A stretch of DNA of 64,000 bases from Polaromonas sp. (GCA_025362315.1 JANYGP010000075.1:62001-126000), one strand, 5' to 3'; positions 16,338-25,044 are shown, counted from the stretch's first letter. Notes: a model not told the origin generated them from the letters alone. Numbers and translations are program-made.

Positions 16338-17368
16338 TCCACTTTGATGCCGCGCATGGCGATGATGCCGCCCATGATCGCTGTTTCGCTCTTGATCCGG
16401 CTGGTCAAACCTTCAGGCGATGTTCCCACTGCCTGCCAGCCCTGGTTGAAAAGTTTTTGACGGGTGTCCGCATCCCGGATAATTTTTGACACCTCGGCAT
16501 TGAGGCGGGTTTGTGCAGCTTTGGACAGATTGGCGGGGCCCACCAGCGCCGTCCAGACTTCAAGGTTGAAGTTTCGCACTTCAGAATCTGCCAGCGGCGC
16601 GATGTCTGATGCCAGCAGGCTGCGGCCACTGGTCAAGCCGATGGCCTTGAGCTTGCCTGCGCGGATTTGGGGCAATGCAATGCCCGGCGGCATCAGTGCC
16701 ATCTGGATTTGCCCGCCCAGCAGTGCTGTCACGACCTGCGGGTTTCCCTGATACGGAATGTGTACAGCCCTGAGGTCACCCGTCTTGGACTTCAGCAGCT
16801 CCATGCCCAGATGACCGACAGAGCCATTGCCAACCGAGCCGTAATTCCACTTGTCGCCACCGTTGCGGGCTGCGTCAAAAAAGCCGCTACCTGATGGCAG
16901 GTTGGGCTGCGCAACCAGCACCAGCGGCGCTGTTGTCAACAATGAAATGGGCGTGAAATCTTTGGCGGGGTCGTACGCAAGCTTTGGGTTCAGCAGCCTG
17001 GCAGATGTCAGGTTCCCGTTGATGACAACGCCAAGCGTGTGATCATCAAGAGCTTTGGCAACCTGATCAGCGGCAATGTTGCCCGATGCACCTGGCTTGT
17101 TTTCAATGATGACAGGTTGACCCAGGATTTTTGACAGGGGTTCAGCCAGCGTGCGGGCTGCCATGTCGGGTGTGGAGCCACCAGCAAAGCCGACCAGGAT
17201 ACGCACCGGTTTGGTTGGCCAGACAGCTGCAGTATCAGATTTTTTTACGGGTTTTTGTGCTGAAGCGGAGGAAGAAAGGGCGCATGCAGCTACCAAAAAA
17301 ATAGCAATGGCATTGTTGGTGCTCAAATGTTTGCGGGGAAAGTCCAATGGCTGTGATAAGTGCTTCAT
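16334..17368 (-). CDS. Bug family (TctC-like) periplasmic binding protein
   Basis: 344-residue extracytoplasmic receptor and first gene of the aromatic-acid operon. A long N-terminal segment with AIAIFLVAACALSSSASAQ is the signal peptide, followed by WPTKPVRILVGFAGGSTPDMAAR (Bug ligand loop) and IPYQGNPQVVTALLGGQIQ. It is a second Bug protein in the same operon as a TRAP system and has no TctA/TctB partner nearby. The divergent MarR gene across a 138-base gap probably regulates it. Confidence 0.88.
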   Translation of the reverse strand: MKHLSQPLDFPRKHLSTNNAIAIFLVAACALSSSASAQKPVKKSDTAAVWPTKPVRILVGFAGGSTPDMAARTLAEPLSKILGQPVIIENKPGASGNIAADQVAKALDDHTLGVVINGNLTSARLLNPKLAYDPAKDFTPISLLTTAPLVLVAQPNLPSGSGFFDAARNGGDKWNYGSVGNGSVGHLGMELLKSKTGDLRAVHIPYQGNPQVVTALLGGQIQMALMPPGIALPQIRAGKLKAIGLTSGRSLLASDIAPLADSEVRNFNLEVWTALVGPANLSKAAQTRLNAEVSKIIRDADTRQKLFNQGWQAVGTSPEGLTSRIKSETAIMGGIIAMRGIKVE

Positions 17369-17506
17369 GTTCTGGCCTGTAAAACTAAAACTCTATTTAA
17401 CCAGTTTTGCGCTGGATTTGATGTGAACAATCGACCAAATTTTTATCCCCGAATCAATAAGCATGCATATCAGTTTGCCCGGCGACACAGGCTTCAAACT
17501 TGCTTG

Positions 17507-17956
17507 ATGACTAAAAGTTTCAAGTTCGGTGAGGCGCCGGGGTTTTTGATCCGGCGGGCGCAGCAGTTGGCAATTTCTGTTTTTATGGAAAAAACCATAG
17601 ACTTCGACGCGACTCCGGTGCAGTTTGCCATTTTGAATGCATTGATGGATGACCCAGGTAAAGACCAGATCACGCTGTCAAACCGGGTGGCGTTTGACCC
17701 TGCTACGTTTGGCTCGGTGGTCGGGCGAATTGAAGCCAAGGGATGGGTGACGCACAAAGCGGATGCGAACGACAAACGGCGCAAGTTGTTGTGGATCACG
17801 CCGGCGGGTCAGGCAACAGCTCTTGGCATGAAACGCGCGGTCGCCAAGGCGCAGCTGCGAATCATCGCACCGCTGGATGCAGCTGAACGCGTGCTGTTTA
17901 CAAAGCTGCTTCACAAGCTGGTTTCCGGGCATGAGAAGCTGGCTAAACCGGGGTAA
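17507..17956 (+). CDS. MarR family transcriptional regulator
   Basis: 149-residue winged-helix repressor-type protein. The start at 17507 is preferred to the longer open frame because it gives the normal N-terminus before GFLIRRAQQLAISVFMEKT. The DNA-binding part includes TLSNRVAFDPATFGSVVGRIEAKGWVT and the wing DANDKRRKLLWITPAG. It is transcribed away from the gentisate/TRAP operon, the usual arrangement for MarR control of aromatic catabolism, so an aromatic acid or CoA ester is the likely inducer (inference). Confidence 0.92.
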   Translation: MTKSFKFGEAPGFLIRRAQQLAISVFMEKTIDFDATPVQFAILNALMDDPGKDQITLSNRVAFDPATFGSVVGRIEAKGWVTHKADANDKRRKLLWITPAGQATALGMKRAVAKAQLRIIAPLDAAERVLFTKLLHKLVSGHEKLAKPG

Positions 17957-17977
17957 CTTGCGCAGAAGCCAGAAAAT

Positions 17978-18310
17978 TCAATATTGACTGGCTGGCAGTG
18001 TCACGCTCAAGCCATCCAGTGCAGCGCTGAGCACAATCTGGCAGCTCAGGCGACTGTTGGGCTGGCGCGGGACGGCTGTGAAAGCCAGCATGGCAAGCTC
18101 TTCGGTATCAGCAGGTGGCAGTTGCGATGCATATGCTGGGTCCACGATCACGTGGCAGGTTGCGCAAGTCATCAGTCCCCCGCAGTCCGCTGCAATGCCG
18201 CTCAGGTTTTTTGAAGTGGCGACGTCCATTAGGCTCTTGCCAGTCTTGCCTTCAATCGATGTTCTGGTGCCATCAGCTGCTGTGAAGTGAACGGTGATTG
18301 TGTTGTTCAT
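17978..18310 (-). CDS. [2Fe-2S] ferredoxin
   Basis: 110-residue adrenodoxin/putidaredoxin-type electron carrier. The cluster ligands are C-X5-C-X2-C (CGGLMTCATC, about residues 42-51) and a later cysteine in RLSCQIV. It would pass electrons to an oxygenase; the Rieske oxygenase gene upstream is its natural partner but appears broken here. The ATG at 18310 is chosen because the fold starts with ITVHFTAADGT right after it. Confidence 0.9.
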   Translation of the reverse strand: MNNTITVHFTAADGTRTSIEGKTGKSLMDVATSKNLSGIAADCGGLMTCATCHVIVDPAYASQLPPADTEELAMLAFTAVPRQPNSRLSCQIVLSAALDGLSVTLPASQY

Positions 18311-18365
18311 GGCTGCTTTTCGTGAGTGGTGTTCATGACTGGTGTTCTTGATCAAAGTCGATGGA

Positions 18366-19409
18366 TCAAATGCGGCCAAAATATTCGCGGCGCTGCCATT
18401 CAGCTTTGTCATCAGCTGCGTTGTAACGTGCAATTTCCTGGCGTTTGATCTGGGTAAAACAGTCAACAAAGTCGGTACCCAAAGCATGTGCAAAAGTCGC
18501 ATCCTGGCGCAAGGCATCCAGCGCCTGCCCCAGGCTGGTAGGCAGCTTGAAATTGGCGCTTTCGCAAGGCGATGTGCTGGCAGGTGGTGCTGTCAGCTGA
18601 CGCTCCAGACCGTCCAGCCCGGCATGAATTTGCGACGCCATGTACAAGTATGGGTTGGCGGCGGGTTCGCCCAGCCGGTTTTCTAGGCGCGTGCCTTTGT
18701 CGCCCGGCCCGCCAATCACACGCAGCATCGCGCCCCGGTTGTCCCGCCCCCACACGGCGGACTGGGGGGCCAGTGCATTGGCCTGAAACCGGTCGTAGCC
18801 GTTGATGGTGGGCGTACACAGCGCGGTCATGCTGCCAGCATGCACCAGCAGACCAGCCAGATAGCGCGCGCCAGTGGTTGACAGCGTATGCTGTGCCTGC
18901 AGTACGTTGCTGCCAGCAAGAGGTGCATCACGTGTGAAAGCGTTGACGCCGGTATTGATGTCTGTCAGCGACTGGTGCAGATGCCAGCCGCTGGACATGA
19001 TGTGCTGAAAAGGCGGCCGGCACATGAATGTGGCGTGATACCCCGCGCGGTGCAACGCCTGCTTGACGGCACTGCGAAACAGCACCATGTTGTCAGCTGC
19101 TGGCAAGGCATCGGTAAACTCAAAAACGGCTTCCACCTGGCTTGGGCCAAATTCGATTTCAAGCGACAGCAGCGGCAAGCCAAGTGCCTGCGCGGTGTTC
19201 TGCACGATGCGCAGTTGCTCGTCAGACATGTCGGTCCACTGCTCGGACAGCAGGCTGTGGCCGGGATGGATCAACGACACATCAGGCGCGGGACCAGGCC
19301 AGTCAGAGCGCATGGGGTCCAGGTGGTGTGCTGACAGATTGGCGTTGAGGTCCCGCAAAACTGGTGAAAAAGCTGTACCAGTACGTGTGTGTGTCGTCGA
19401 CGGGCACAT
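18366..19409 (-). pseudogene. Glutamine-synthetase-like gene missing its 5' third
   Basis: The open frame of 347 codons matches only the catalytic C-terminal part of glutamine-synthetase-family proteins (about 450 residues normally): LEIEFGPSQVE with the second metal-binding glutamates, the SSGWHLHQSL histidine motif, GRDNRGAMLRV and RLENRLGEPAANPYLY. The N-terminal domain and the first E-x-E metal motif (EVEFHLF in relatives, recalled) are absent. The first about 16 codons, MCPSTTHTRTG..., are simply out-of-frame Rieske sequence. The gene therefore begins inside the oxygenase remnant and is very likely inactive. Members of this family often act on amines rather than ammonia. Confidence 0.7.
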
Positions 19410-20295
19410 GCATTTGCGTGATGGTCATGGTGTCAGACAGCGGTATGACAAACGTCGCCGGGAAAATGGCCTGAGTCACACGAACATGGGTCAATTCAGC
19501 TGTCATGTGCCGCAATGCCGCCAGCTGCATGCCCCACGGTTTGTCGACAAAGCTGATGTCAGGTTGCGCAAATTCGCGCATGATGCGCGTCATAGGCCAT
19601 TCTTCCCCGTTTATTTCACCGTTGGCGGTGCCTGCTGCAGCACTGCGAAACTGCTTGCCAGCGGCATTGGTACCCACATCGTCCAAAGCAACATCGTGCA
19701 AAAAGCGGTGCAGATACGAAGGGTGCGCCGGGTCAATGCCAACTTCAAAAGCCTGCAGCCAGTTGGCGTTCCACAAACCCTTGAAGGCAAAACTGTGGCT
19801 TGCCGGGGCTTTGAAGCAGTCAAACCCGGGAATAGGCGGCGGCGTCACGCCTTCATCACCCAGCCAGGCAAACAGCACGCCACTTTTTTCAACGACAGGG
19901 TAGCTGCGCTGCCTGATGCGATCACACAGTTTGCTGCCTGCAGATTCGGCCGGTGTTTGAAGGCACCGGCCGTCGGAAGCAAATTTCCAGCCATGAAATG
20001 GGCAGCGCAAGCCGCCGCCCTGATCGGCTGATTCAAGGCGGCCAAACGACAAATCGGCACCGCGATGCGCGCAATCCCGGTCCAGCAAACCCCAACCATT
20101 GATTGCATCCTTGAAAAGCACCAGGTCTTGACCCAGCAAACGAACAGCCTTGACAGGCCGCTGCGCCATGCGCGCATCAAAAGCGGGGTTGAACTCGTCC
20201 ACCAACGCTGCCGGCTGCCAGTACTGGCGCAGCAGTTGCCCGCAGGGCGTGCCGGGCGAGATGCGGGTTAAGCGTCCGTTTTGTTCAGCATTCAT
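19303..20295 (-). pseudogene. Rieske aromatic-ring oxygenase gene missing its 3' end
   Basis: From the ATG at 20295 (the family start MNAEQNGRLTRISPGTPCG) the frame runs normally through the Rieske cluster (CAHRGADL and CPFHGWKF) and the mononuclear iron site (DPAHPSYLH), as in phthalate 4,5-dioxygenase-like proteins. After YWYSFFTSFAGP the sequence leaves the family and ends within 11 codons, about 90-100 residues early, where it runs into the glutamine-synthetase frame. Loss of the C-terminal part suggests an inactive remnant. Confidence 0.7.
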
Positions 20296-20334
20296 TGCAG
20301 TGAAAGTCAGTTGGGCAGACCCGATAATAAGCCG

Positions 20335-20805
20335 ATGCAAAACACGGACGAAATCAACGATGCCCGCTTGTGGGTGGCTGACGGCTGGACCGCCAAAGTG
20401 ATCAAAAATGAAGATGACGATGGCTGGGCCGTGGCCATGATCAAGGACGGAGAACCTGAACCTGCGCTCATTGGCCCCTGGACCATGGGACGTGACAAAA
20501 AGAACCCCAAACCGCTGGATGTCAATGCCTTTCACACGCTGGTTAAAACTGCCTCGGAGTTCGTGCGCCGGCATGAGCAGCAGCTGCATTCAGAACTGCA
20601 CCAGAGCCTGACCGTGACCGCTGCAATCGGGCGCGTTACCGTCAGTCTGGACATCACTCCGGATGAAGACAACCCCTACGCCACGCTGAGTGCCCATGAT
20701 GAGGGCGGCACCTTGCTGGCCGAGGTCAAAACTGCCGCGTCCTTCAAACTCAACCGTGCCAGTGCCGAGCGTTGGGCAGCCAGTCATTTTGAAAAACCGA
20801 AATAA
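20335..20805 (+). CDS. Conserved hypothetical protein
   Basis: 156-residue soluble acidic protein, not assigned a function. It starts at the ATG at 20335, 39 bases from the divergent Rieske gene. It reads like a compact alpha/beta protein: ARLWVADGWTAKVIKNEDDDGWAVAMI, GPWTMGRDKKNPKPLDVNAF, then a beta-rich second half (VTVSLDITPDEDNPYATLSA). No signal peptide, cysteine motif or membrane segment. The DUF2721 gene follows after 49 bases and may be co-transcribed. Confidence 0.8.
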   Translation: MQNTDEINDARLWVADGWTAKVIKNEDDDGWAVAMIKDGEPEPALIGPWTMGRDKKNPKPLDVNAFHTLVKTASEFVRRHEQQLHSELHQSLTVTAAIGRVTVSLDITPDEDNPYATLSAHDEGGTLLAEVKTAASFKLNRASAERWAASHFEKPK

Positions 20806-20854
20806 AAAGCCAAAATAAAAAGCCGAAATAACCCCCCCCAATTGAACACCTTCA

Positions 20855-21313
20855 ATGAACTTTGCGACTGAACTTTCTGCGGTGACCCATGGCATTCAGC
20901 TGGCCGTGGCGCCGGTTTTTTTGCTGACTGCGGTTTCGGGCATTATTTCGGCGGCCGCTGGCCGCTTGGGCCGCATCATTGACCGGGCCCGTTTTCTCGA
21001 AAATCGCCTGGAGTCCGGCGCTGTCAGCGATGTGCGCAGCCAGCGCATGTATGCAGAACTTGACCAGCTGCGTCTGCGAGGCTGGCTGGTCAATGGCTGC
21101 ATTGCGCTGCTGACGCTGTGCGCCATGCTGATTGGCCTGACAATTATTTTGCTTTTCTTGGCAGAGACCAGTTCACTGCCCATTTTGAAGCTTGCACCCA
21201 TCAGCTTTCTGTCAGGCGTTGGATGTTTTCTGGCGGCGCTGGTGTGCTTTCTGGCCGAAACATTGCAAGCCACCAAGTTGCTGAAGTTTGCCCAGCCGCC
21301 TGTCAGGAGCTAA
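20855..21313 (+). CDS. DUF2721 family membrane protein
   Basis: 152-residue membrane protein of unknown role. The signature THGIQLAVAPVFLLTAVSGIISAAAGRLGRIIDRARFLE opens the protein, and two further hydrophobic stretches (GCIALLTLCAMLIGLTIILL and ISFLSGVGCFLAALVCFLAE, positions about 75-140) give three membrane helices with a charged cytosolic loop between helices one and two. It follows the hypothetical gene at 20335 in the same direction. Confidence 0.88.
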   Translation: MNFATELSAVTHGIQLAVAPVFLLTAVSGIISAAAGRLGRIIDRARFLENRLESGAVSDVRSQRMYAELDQLRLRGWLVNGCIALLTLCAMLIGLTIILLFLAETSSLPILKLAPISFLSGVGCFLAALVCFLAETLQATKLLKFAQPPVRS

Positions 21314-21344
21314 ACCCCGACTTGACGTCAAGCCTGAGGGTTTT

Positions 21345-21411
21345 ACTTTTTGCTATGCATTCAATAGCTGGTAGCGCATATATGATGGGCGCTGGCAATG
21401 CCTTTTAATCA
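21345..21411 (+). repeat. Dispersed palindromic repeat, copy 3
   Basis: TTTTTGCTATGCATTCAATAGCTGGTAGCGC ... GATGGGCGCTGGC lies between the DUF2721 and isochorismatase genes. It is a more diverged copy of the family. Confidence 0.6.
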
Positions 21412-21485
21412 AAGATTTGGCCTATTTTTATGCCCAGCATTCCCATGTCTGGCTTTGACTGTTTATTTATCTGAAGGAGCATTTG

Positions 21486-22121
21486 ATGTTGCTTGACGCT
21501 GACGACTGCCAATTGGTGTTGGTTGACTATCAACTTCGCTTGATGCCGGCCATATTTGAAGGCGAGCAAGTCATTGCCAACGCCGTGCTGCTGGCCCGTT
21601 TGGCTCAGGTGATGCAGGTGCCCGTCTGGGGGACGGAGCAAATGCCTGACAAGCTGGGCCCTCAAGTCGAAGTCTTGCGGCTGGCAATGGAATTGGCTGG
21701 CGGCAAAACGCTGGCAAAGGCCCATTTCAGCGCGATGGCTGATGGCCTGGGCGACTGGCTGCGCCCACCTGTGCGCAAAATGCCGCAAAACGACCCGCAA
21801 CGGGGCAATGTCCGCAGCTTACCCAAGCATCTGCAAAAGGCGGCACCGTCCCCCGAAGAAGGCAAAAACACCATTGTGATCGCCGGCTGCGAAGCGCATG
21901 TGTGCCTGCTGCAAACCGCTCTGGATTTGCTGGAAGAGGAGTATGAAGTCTGGGTGGTGACCGACGCCTGCAGTTCACGCACCGAGCGCAACCGCGACGC
22001 GGCGTTTGACCGGCTGGCGGGCAATGGTGCCGAGCTGGTGACCACTGAAATGGTGGCATTTGAGTGGCTGCGCAGCGCCGAGCATCCTTTGTTCAAAGAA
22101 GTGCTCAGCGTTATCAAATAA
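21486..22121 (+). CDS. Isochorismatase family hydrolase
   Basis: Cysteine hydrolase of 211 residues of the isochorismatase/nicotinamidase superfamily. The catalytic trio is visible: Asp in VLVDYQLRL, Lys in LAKAHFSA and Cys in GCEAHVCLLQTA. A proline- and lysine-rich stretch of about 35 residues (RKMPQNDPQRGNV..., about 100-135) separates the lysine and cysteine halves, longer than in relatives I know. An AAGGAG lies 8 bases before the ATG. The substrate cannot be deduced. The gene ends 3 bases short of the convergent SDR gene. Confidence 0.88.
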   Translation: MLLDADDCQLVLVDYQLRLMPAIFEGEQVIANAVLLARLAQVMQVPVWGTEQMPDKLGPQVEVLRLAMELAGGKTLAKAHFSAMADGLGDWLRPPVRKMPQNDPQRGNVRSLPKHLQKAAPSPEEGKNTIVIAGCEAHVCLLQTALDLLEEEYEVWVVTDACSSRTERNRDAAFDRLAGNGAELVTTEMVAFEWLRSAEHPLFKEVLSVIK

Positions 22122-22124
22122 CGA

Positions 22125-22883
22125 TCAACGCGGGGCCAACCGGATGGCGCCGTCAAGCCGGATCACTTCGCCGTTGAGCATGTCGTTTTCGAAAATATGT
22201 TTGGCCAGTTTGGCGTAGTCTTCGGGCGTGCCCAGACGGCTGGGGAAGGGCACCGATGCAGCCAGCGAGTCCTGCACGTCCTGCGGCATGCCGAACATCA
22301 TTGGCGTGCCAAAAATGCCCGGTGCAATGGTCATGTTGCGAATGCCATTGCGTGCCAGATCACGGGCAATTGGAAGCGTCATGCCAACAATGCCGCCTTT
22401 GGATGCGCTGTATGCGGCCTGGCCCATTTGCCCGTCATAGGCAGCAACCGATGCAGTAGATATCAGCACACCGCGCTCGCCGGTGGACTCAGGTTCGTTC
22501 CTGGCCATGGCGTCAGCTGCCAGGCGAATCATGTTGAAGCTGCCCAACAGATTGACCGTGATGGTTTTGCTGAACACCGCCAGGCTGTGTGCGCCGTTTT
22601 TACCCACTGTTTTTTCAGCTGGGGCAATGCCTGCGCAATTGACCAGGCCCATCAGTTTGCCCATTGACACAGCTTTGGCCACCACCGCCTGGCCGTCTGC
22701 TTCCTGGCTCACATCGCATTTGACAAAGGCACCACCAATTTCTGTGGCAATCGCCTGGCCTTTTTCAGCCTGCATGTCGGCAATGACAATATGGCCGCCA
22801 TTGGCTGCCAGCATGCGCGCTGTGCCTTCGCCCAAACCGGAAGCGCCGCCCGTGACGATAAAAACTTTGCCTGTAATGTCCAT
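22125..22883 (-). CDS. Short-chain dehydrogenase, type-2 3-hydroxyacyl-CoA dehydrogenase-like
   Basis: 252-residue NAD(P)-dependent oxidoreductase. The cofactor motif is [13 protein letters not shown], with IADMQAEKG after the second strand, NCAG in the fourth and the catalytic Ser-Tyr-Lys in [14 protein letters not shown] and AYSASKGG. The whole sequence resembles 17-beta-HSD type 10 / 3-hydroxy-2-methylbutyryl-CoA dehydrogenase, an enzyme of isoleucine and fatty-acid breakdown. A LiuR-like operator lies 40-55 bases upstream, in keeping with that pathway. Confidence 0.88.
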   Translation of the reverse strand: MDITGKVFIVTGGASGLGEGTARMLAANGGHIVIADMQAEKGQAIATEIGGAFVKCDVSQEADGQAVVAKAVSMGKLMGLVNCAGIAPAEKTVGKNGAHSLAVFSKTITVNLLGSFNMIRLAADAMARNEPESTGERGVLISTASVAAYDGQMGQAAYSASKGGIVGMTLPIARDLARNGIRNMTIAPGIFGTPMMFGMPQDVQDSLAASVPFPSRLGTPEDYAKLAKHIFENDMLNGEVIRLDGAIRLAPR

Positions 22884-22922
22884 GATGCTTTCCCTGTGTG
22901 GTGATTGAAATCGAAGTTGACG

Positions 22923-22938
22923 TTGACGTAAACGTCAA
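22923..22938. promoter_or_regulatory. LiuR-like operator upstream of the SDR gene
   Basis: Perfect 16-base inverted repeat TTGACGTAAACGTCAA, preceded by a further TTGACG half. It matches the known form of LiuR/MerR-family boxes that control branched-chain amino acid and fatty-acid degradation genes in proteobacteria (pattern recalled from comparative genomics). It lies 40 bases before the SDR start codon. Confidence 0.6.
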
Positions 22939-22960
22939 GCCTCTATGAAATTATGGCCCA

Positions 22961-22995
22961 TAAAAAAGCCCGGCTGCTTTTGCGGCAGCCGGGCT
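22961..22995 (-). terminator. Rho-independent terminator of the ferric binding protein gene
   Basis: Perfect 11-base stem AGCCCGGCTGC/GCAGCCGGGCT with a 7-base loop; read on the minus strand it is followed by six U residues. It begins 18 bases after the stop codon at 23013. Confidence 0.9.
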
Positions 22996-23012
22996 GGTTT
23001 TAAAACAGCTGA

Positions 23013-24086
23013 TTATTTGTAGCCAACGCGGTCCAGCATTTGCTGAATCTTGACCTGGCTTGCCCCAATGGCAGCAACTGGCAGCGCCTCCTGTTTGAAG
23101 CTGCCGCCGCTCATGGTGCTGAGTGCGCTGTTGGTCAATTTAACGCCTGCTACGGAGGGATATTCATTGTTGCCGTTGGCAAAATAATCCTGCGCAGTCG
23201 GACTTGCCAGATATTCCATGAACTTCACAGCATTGGCTGTATTTTTGGCATTTTTAGCCACTGCTGCACCCGATATATTCATGTGTGTGCCCCAGCTTTC
23301 CTGGTTCGGAAACACCACTGATACTTTGTCCATCACGGCTTTGTCTTCCGCCTTGTCTGAGCGCATCAGCCGCGCGACATAGTAGGTGTTGGTGATGGCA
23401 ATGCCGCATTCGCCAGATGCCACGCCTTTGATCTGGTCGGTGTCGCCGCCTTTGGGCGCGCGTGCCATGTTGTCGACCATGCCTTTGAGCCAGGTTTCAG
23501 CCTTGGCGTCGCCCACGTGTTCAGCGACTGCGCCAAACAGCGACAGGTTGTATGGGTGTGAGCCTGAACGCGTGCAAAGCAGGCCCTTGTTTTTGGCGTC
23601 GCCCAGTTCTTCATACGTGTCCACATCGGCTTTTTTGACCCGAACCTTGTCATACACAACAACCCGGGCGCGGGTGGAGTAACCAAACCAGGTGGTGCCA
23701 TCAGGGCCAGCCTTGGCACGCAAGGCCGCAGGAATGGCTTTTTCCAGCATGGGTGATTTGATCGGTGCAAACAGGCCGTCGGCATCGCCTTTCCAGAGCC
23801 GCGCAACGTCCACCAGCATGATGACATCAGCCGCAGACGCTGTGCCCTCCGCCTTCAAACGTGCCAAAATTCCGGCGTCGTCTGCATCCACACGGTTGAT
23901 TTTGATTCCGGTGGCTTTCGTAAAGTCGGTGTACAGCGCCTCATCCGTTGTGTAATGGCGTGCCGAGTACAGGTTTAACACCTGCTCTTGTGCGCTGGCA
24001 CCAGCCGCGCCAAACAATGCTGCTGCGCTGACTGCAATGCCGGCAATGCTGGAAATACCGATGGCCAATGGCGCTTTCTTGAACAT
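23013..24086 (-). CDS. Ferric iron ABC transporter substrate-binding protein (FbpA/FutA-like)
   Basis: Periplasmic Fe3+ receptor of 357 residues. The ATG at 24086 gives a normal signal peptide (FKKAPLAIGISSIAGI ... GASAQEQ) and the mature start LNLYSARHYTTDEALYTDF; the open frame extends far upstream but that part is composition-driven. The adjacent tyrosines that coordinate iron are kept in ITNTYYVARL, and the cleft residues in HYTTDE and NNEYPSVAGV fit. No FbpB/FbpC permease or ATPase gene is adjacent. A Fur-like box lies upstream, and a strong terminator ends the transcript, so it is a single-gene iron-regulated unit. Confidence 0.92.
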   Translation of the reverse strand: MFKKAPLAIGISSIAGIAVSAAALFGAAGASAQEQVLNLYSARHYTTDEALYTDFTKATGIKINRVDADDAGILARLKAEGTASAADVIMLVDVARLWKGDADGLFAPIKSPMLEKAIPAALRAKAGPDGTTWFGYSTRARVVVYDKVRVKKADVDTYEELGDAKNKGLLCTRSGSHPYNLSLFGAVAEHVGDAKAETWLKGMVDNMARAPKGGDTDQIKGVASGECGIAITNTYYVARLMRSDKAEDKAVMDKVSVVFPNQESWGTHMNISGAAVAKNAKNTANAVKFMEYLASPTAQDYFANGNNEYPSVAGVKLTNSALSTMSGGSFKQEALPVAAIGASQVKIQQMLDRVGYK

Positions 24087-24105
24087 GTTAAAACCCTGTC
24101 GAATA

Positions 24106-25026
24106 ATGAAAAATGCCATTGTAGCGTTACGAACGCGAATAATTCTCATTTGTTTTATGACCTGTGGGGTTTTTGCTTTGAGCGGCTGTACAACACCTGC
24201 CGTTATCGCACCGGCTGCACCGAAGCCGCCAACCCCGGTTGTTCCAAAGCCCATCAAAATTGGCCTGGCTTTGGGCGGTGGCGCAGCCCGTGGCTTTGCC
24301 CATGTTGGCGTTATTGCAGTGCTGGAAGAAGCAGGCATCAAGCCGCAATATGTGGTGGGTACTTCAGCTGGCAGCCTCGTGGCAGCGCTGTACGCCAGCG
24401 GCAAAACCAGTGCGCAACTGCAGCAGACTGCACTGACCATGGAAGAAGTCGCCATCACCGACTGGATGCTGCCCATCATCGGGCGCGGCATGTTTCGGGG
24501 TGAGGCGCTAACACGGTATGTCAATGTGATGCTGGCCGGGCGCCTGATGGAAAACATGGCCATCCCGCTGGGAATTGTGGCCACTGACCTGGGCAACGGG
24601 AACGCGGTGCTGTTTCAAAGGGGTGACACTGGCACGGCGGTGCGCGCATCCAGTGCTGTGCCAGGGGTGTTTGTGCCCGTCAAAATCAATGGCCGGGACT
24701 ATGTGGACGGCGGCCTGGTGTCCCCGGTACCAGTGCGATTTGCCCGGCAAATGGGTGCCGACCTGGTCATTGCGGTTGACATTTCCAACCCGCCCGAGGC
24801 CAATGCCGCAGACAGCACCTTACAAATTTTGCTGCAGACCTTTGCCATCATGGGCAAAAGCATCAATGACTATGAGCTCAAAGGCGCAGACCTGGTGGTG
24901 CGGCCATCACAAATTGGGCTGAAAAGCGCCGACTTTTCGTCCCGCCAGCGTGCCATTGACGCAGGGCGGGCGGCCATGCTGGCAGCACTGCCAGCCTTGA
25001 AGGCCAGGCTGGCAGCCGCCCAATAG
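24106..25026 (+). CDS. Patatin-like phospholipase, lipoprotein
   Basis: 306-residue serine lipase/acyl hydrolase anchored by lipid. The N-terminus from the ATG at 24106 has a basic start, a hydrophobic run and the lipobox LSGC. The patatin domain is complete: oxyanion loop GGGAARGFAH, nucleophile GTSAGS, and catalytic aspartate in DGGLVSP. The start codons of this gene and of the divergent iron-binding gene are only 19 bases apart, and no clear RBS is seen, so the true start could be slightly different. It resembles RssA-type proteins in size. Confidence 0.88.
   Translation: MKNAIVALRTRIILICFMTCGVFALSGCTTPAVIAPAAPKPPTPVVPKPIKIGLALGGGAARGFAHVGVIAVLEEAGIKPQYVVGTSAGSLVAALYASGKTSAQLQQTALTMEEVAITDWMLPIIGRGMFRGEALTRYVNVMLAGRLMENMAIPLGIVATDLGNGNAVLFQRGDTGTAVRASSAVPGVFVPVKINGRDYVDGGLVSPVPVRFARQMGADLVIAVDISNPPEANAADSTLQILLQTFAIMGKSINDYELKGADLVVRPSQIGLKSADFSSRQRAIDAGRAAMLAALPALKARLAAAQ
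24135..24153. promoter_or_regulatory. Fur-like box upstream of the ferric binding protein gene
   Basis: GCGAATAATTCTCATTTGT agrees with the common half-palindromic Fur pattern (AATNATTCTCATT). It is about 50 bases before the minus-strand start at 24086, a typical promoter distance, and lies within the first codons of the divergent patatin gene. Confidence 0.5.
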
Positions 25027-25044
25027 GCAAGAAGCGCCCAAATT

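Noticed and set aside
10329-17368. Calling the two orphan Bug proteins parts of a TctABC transporter
   Set aside because: No TctA or TctB gene lies in this operon; the only complete set is tctCBA at 56.6-59.6 kb.
19063-20031. 322-codon plus-strand open frame opposite the Rieske and synthetase remnants
   Set aside because: It is antisense to clearly conserved sequence and shows no motif of its own; long shadows are expected at this base composition.
24087-24596. Long upstream extension of the ferric binding protein frame (about 170 more codons)
   Set aside because: It is antisense to the conserved patatin domain, has no homology that I can see, and the true signal peptide starts at 24086.
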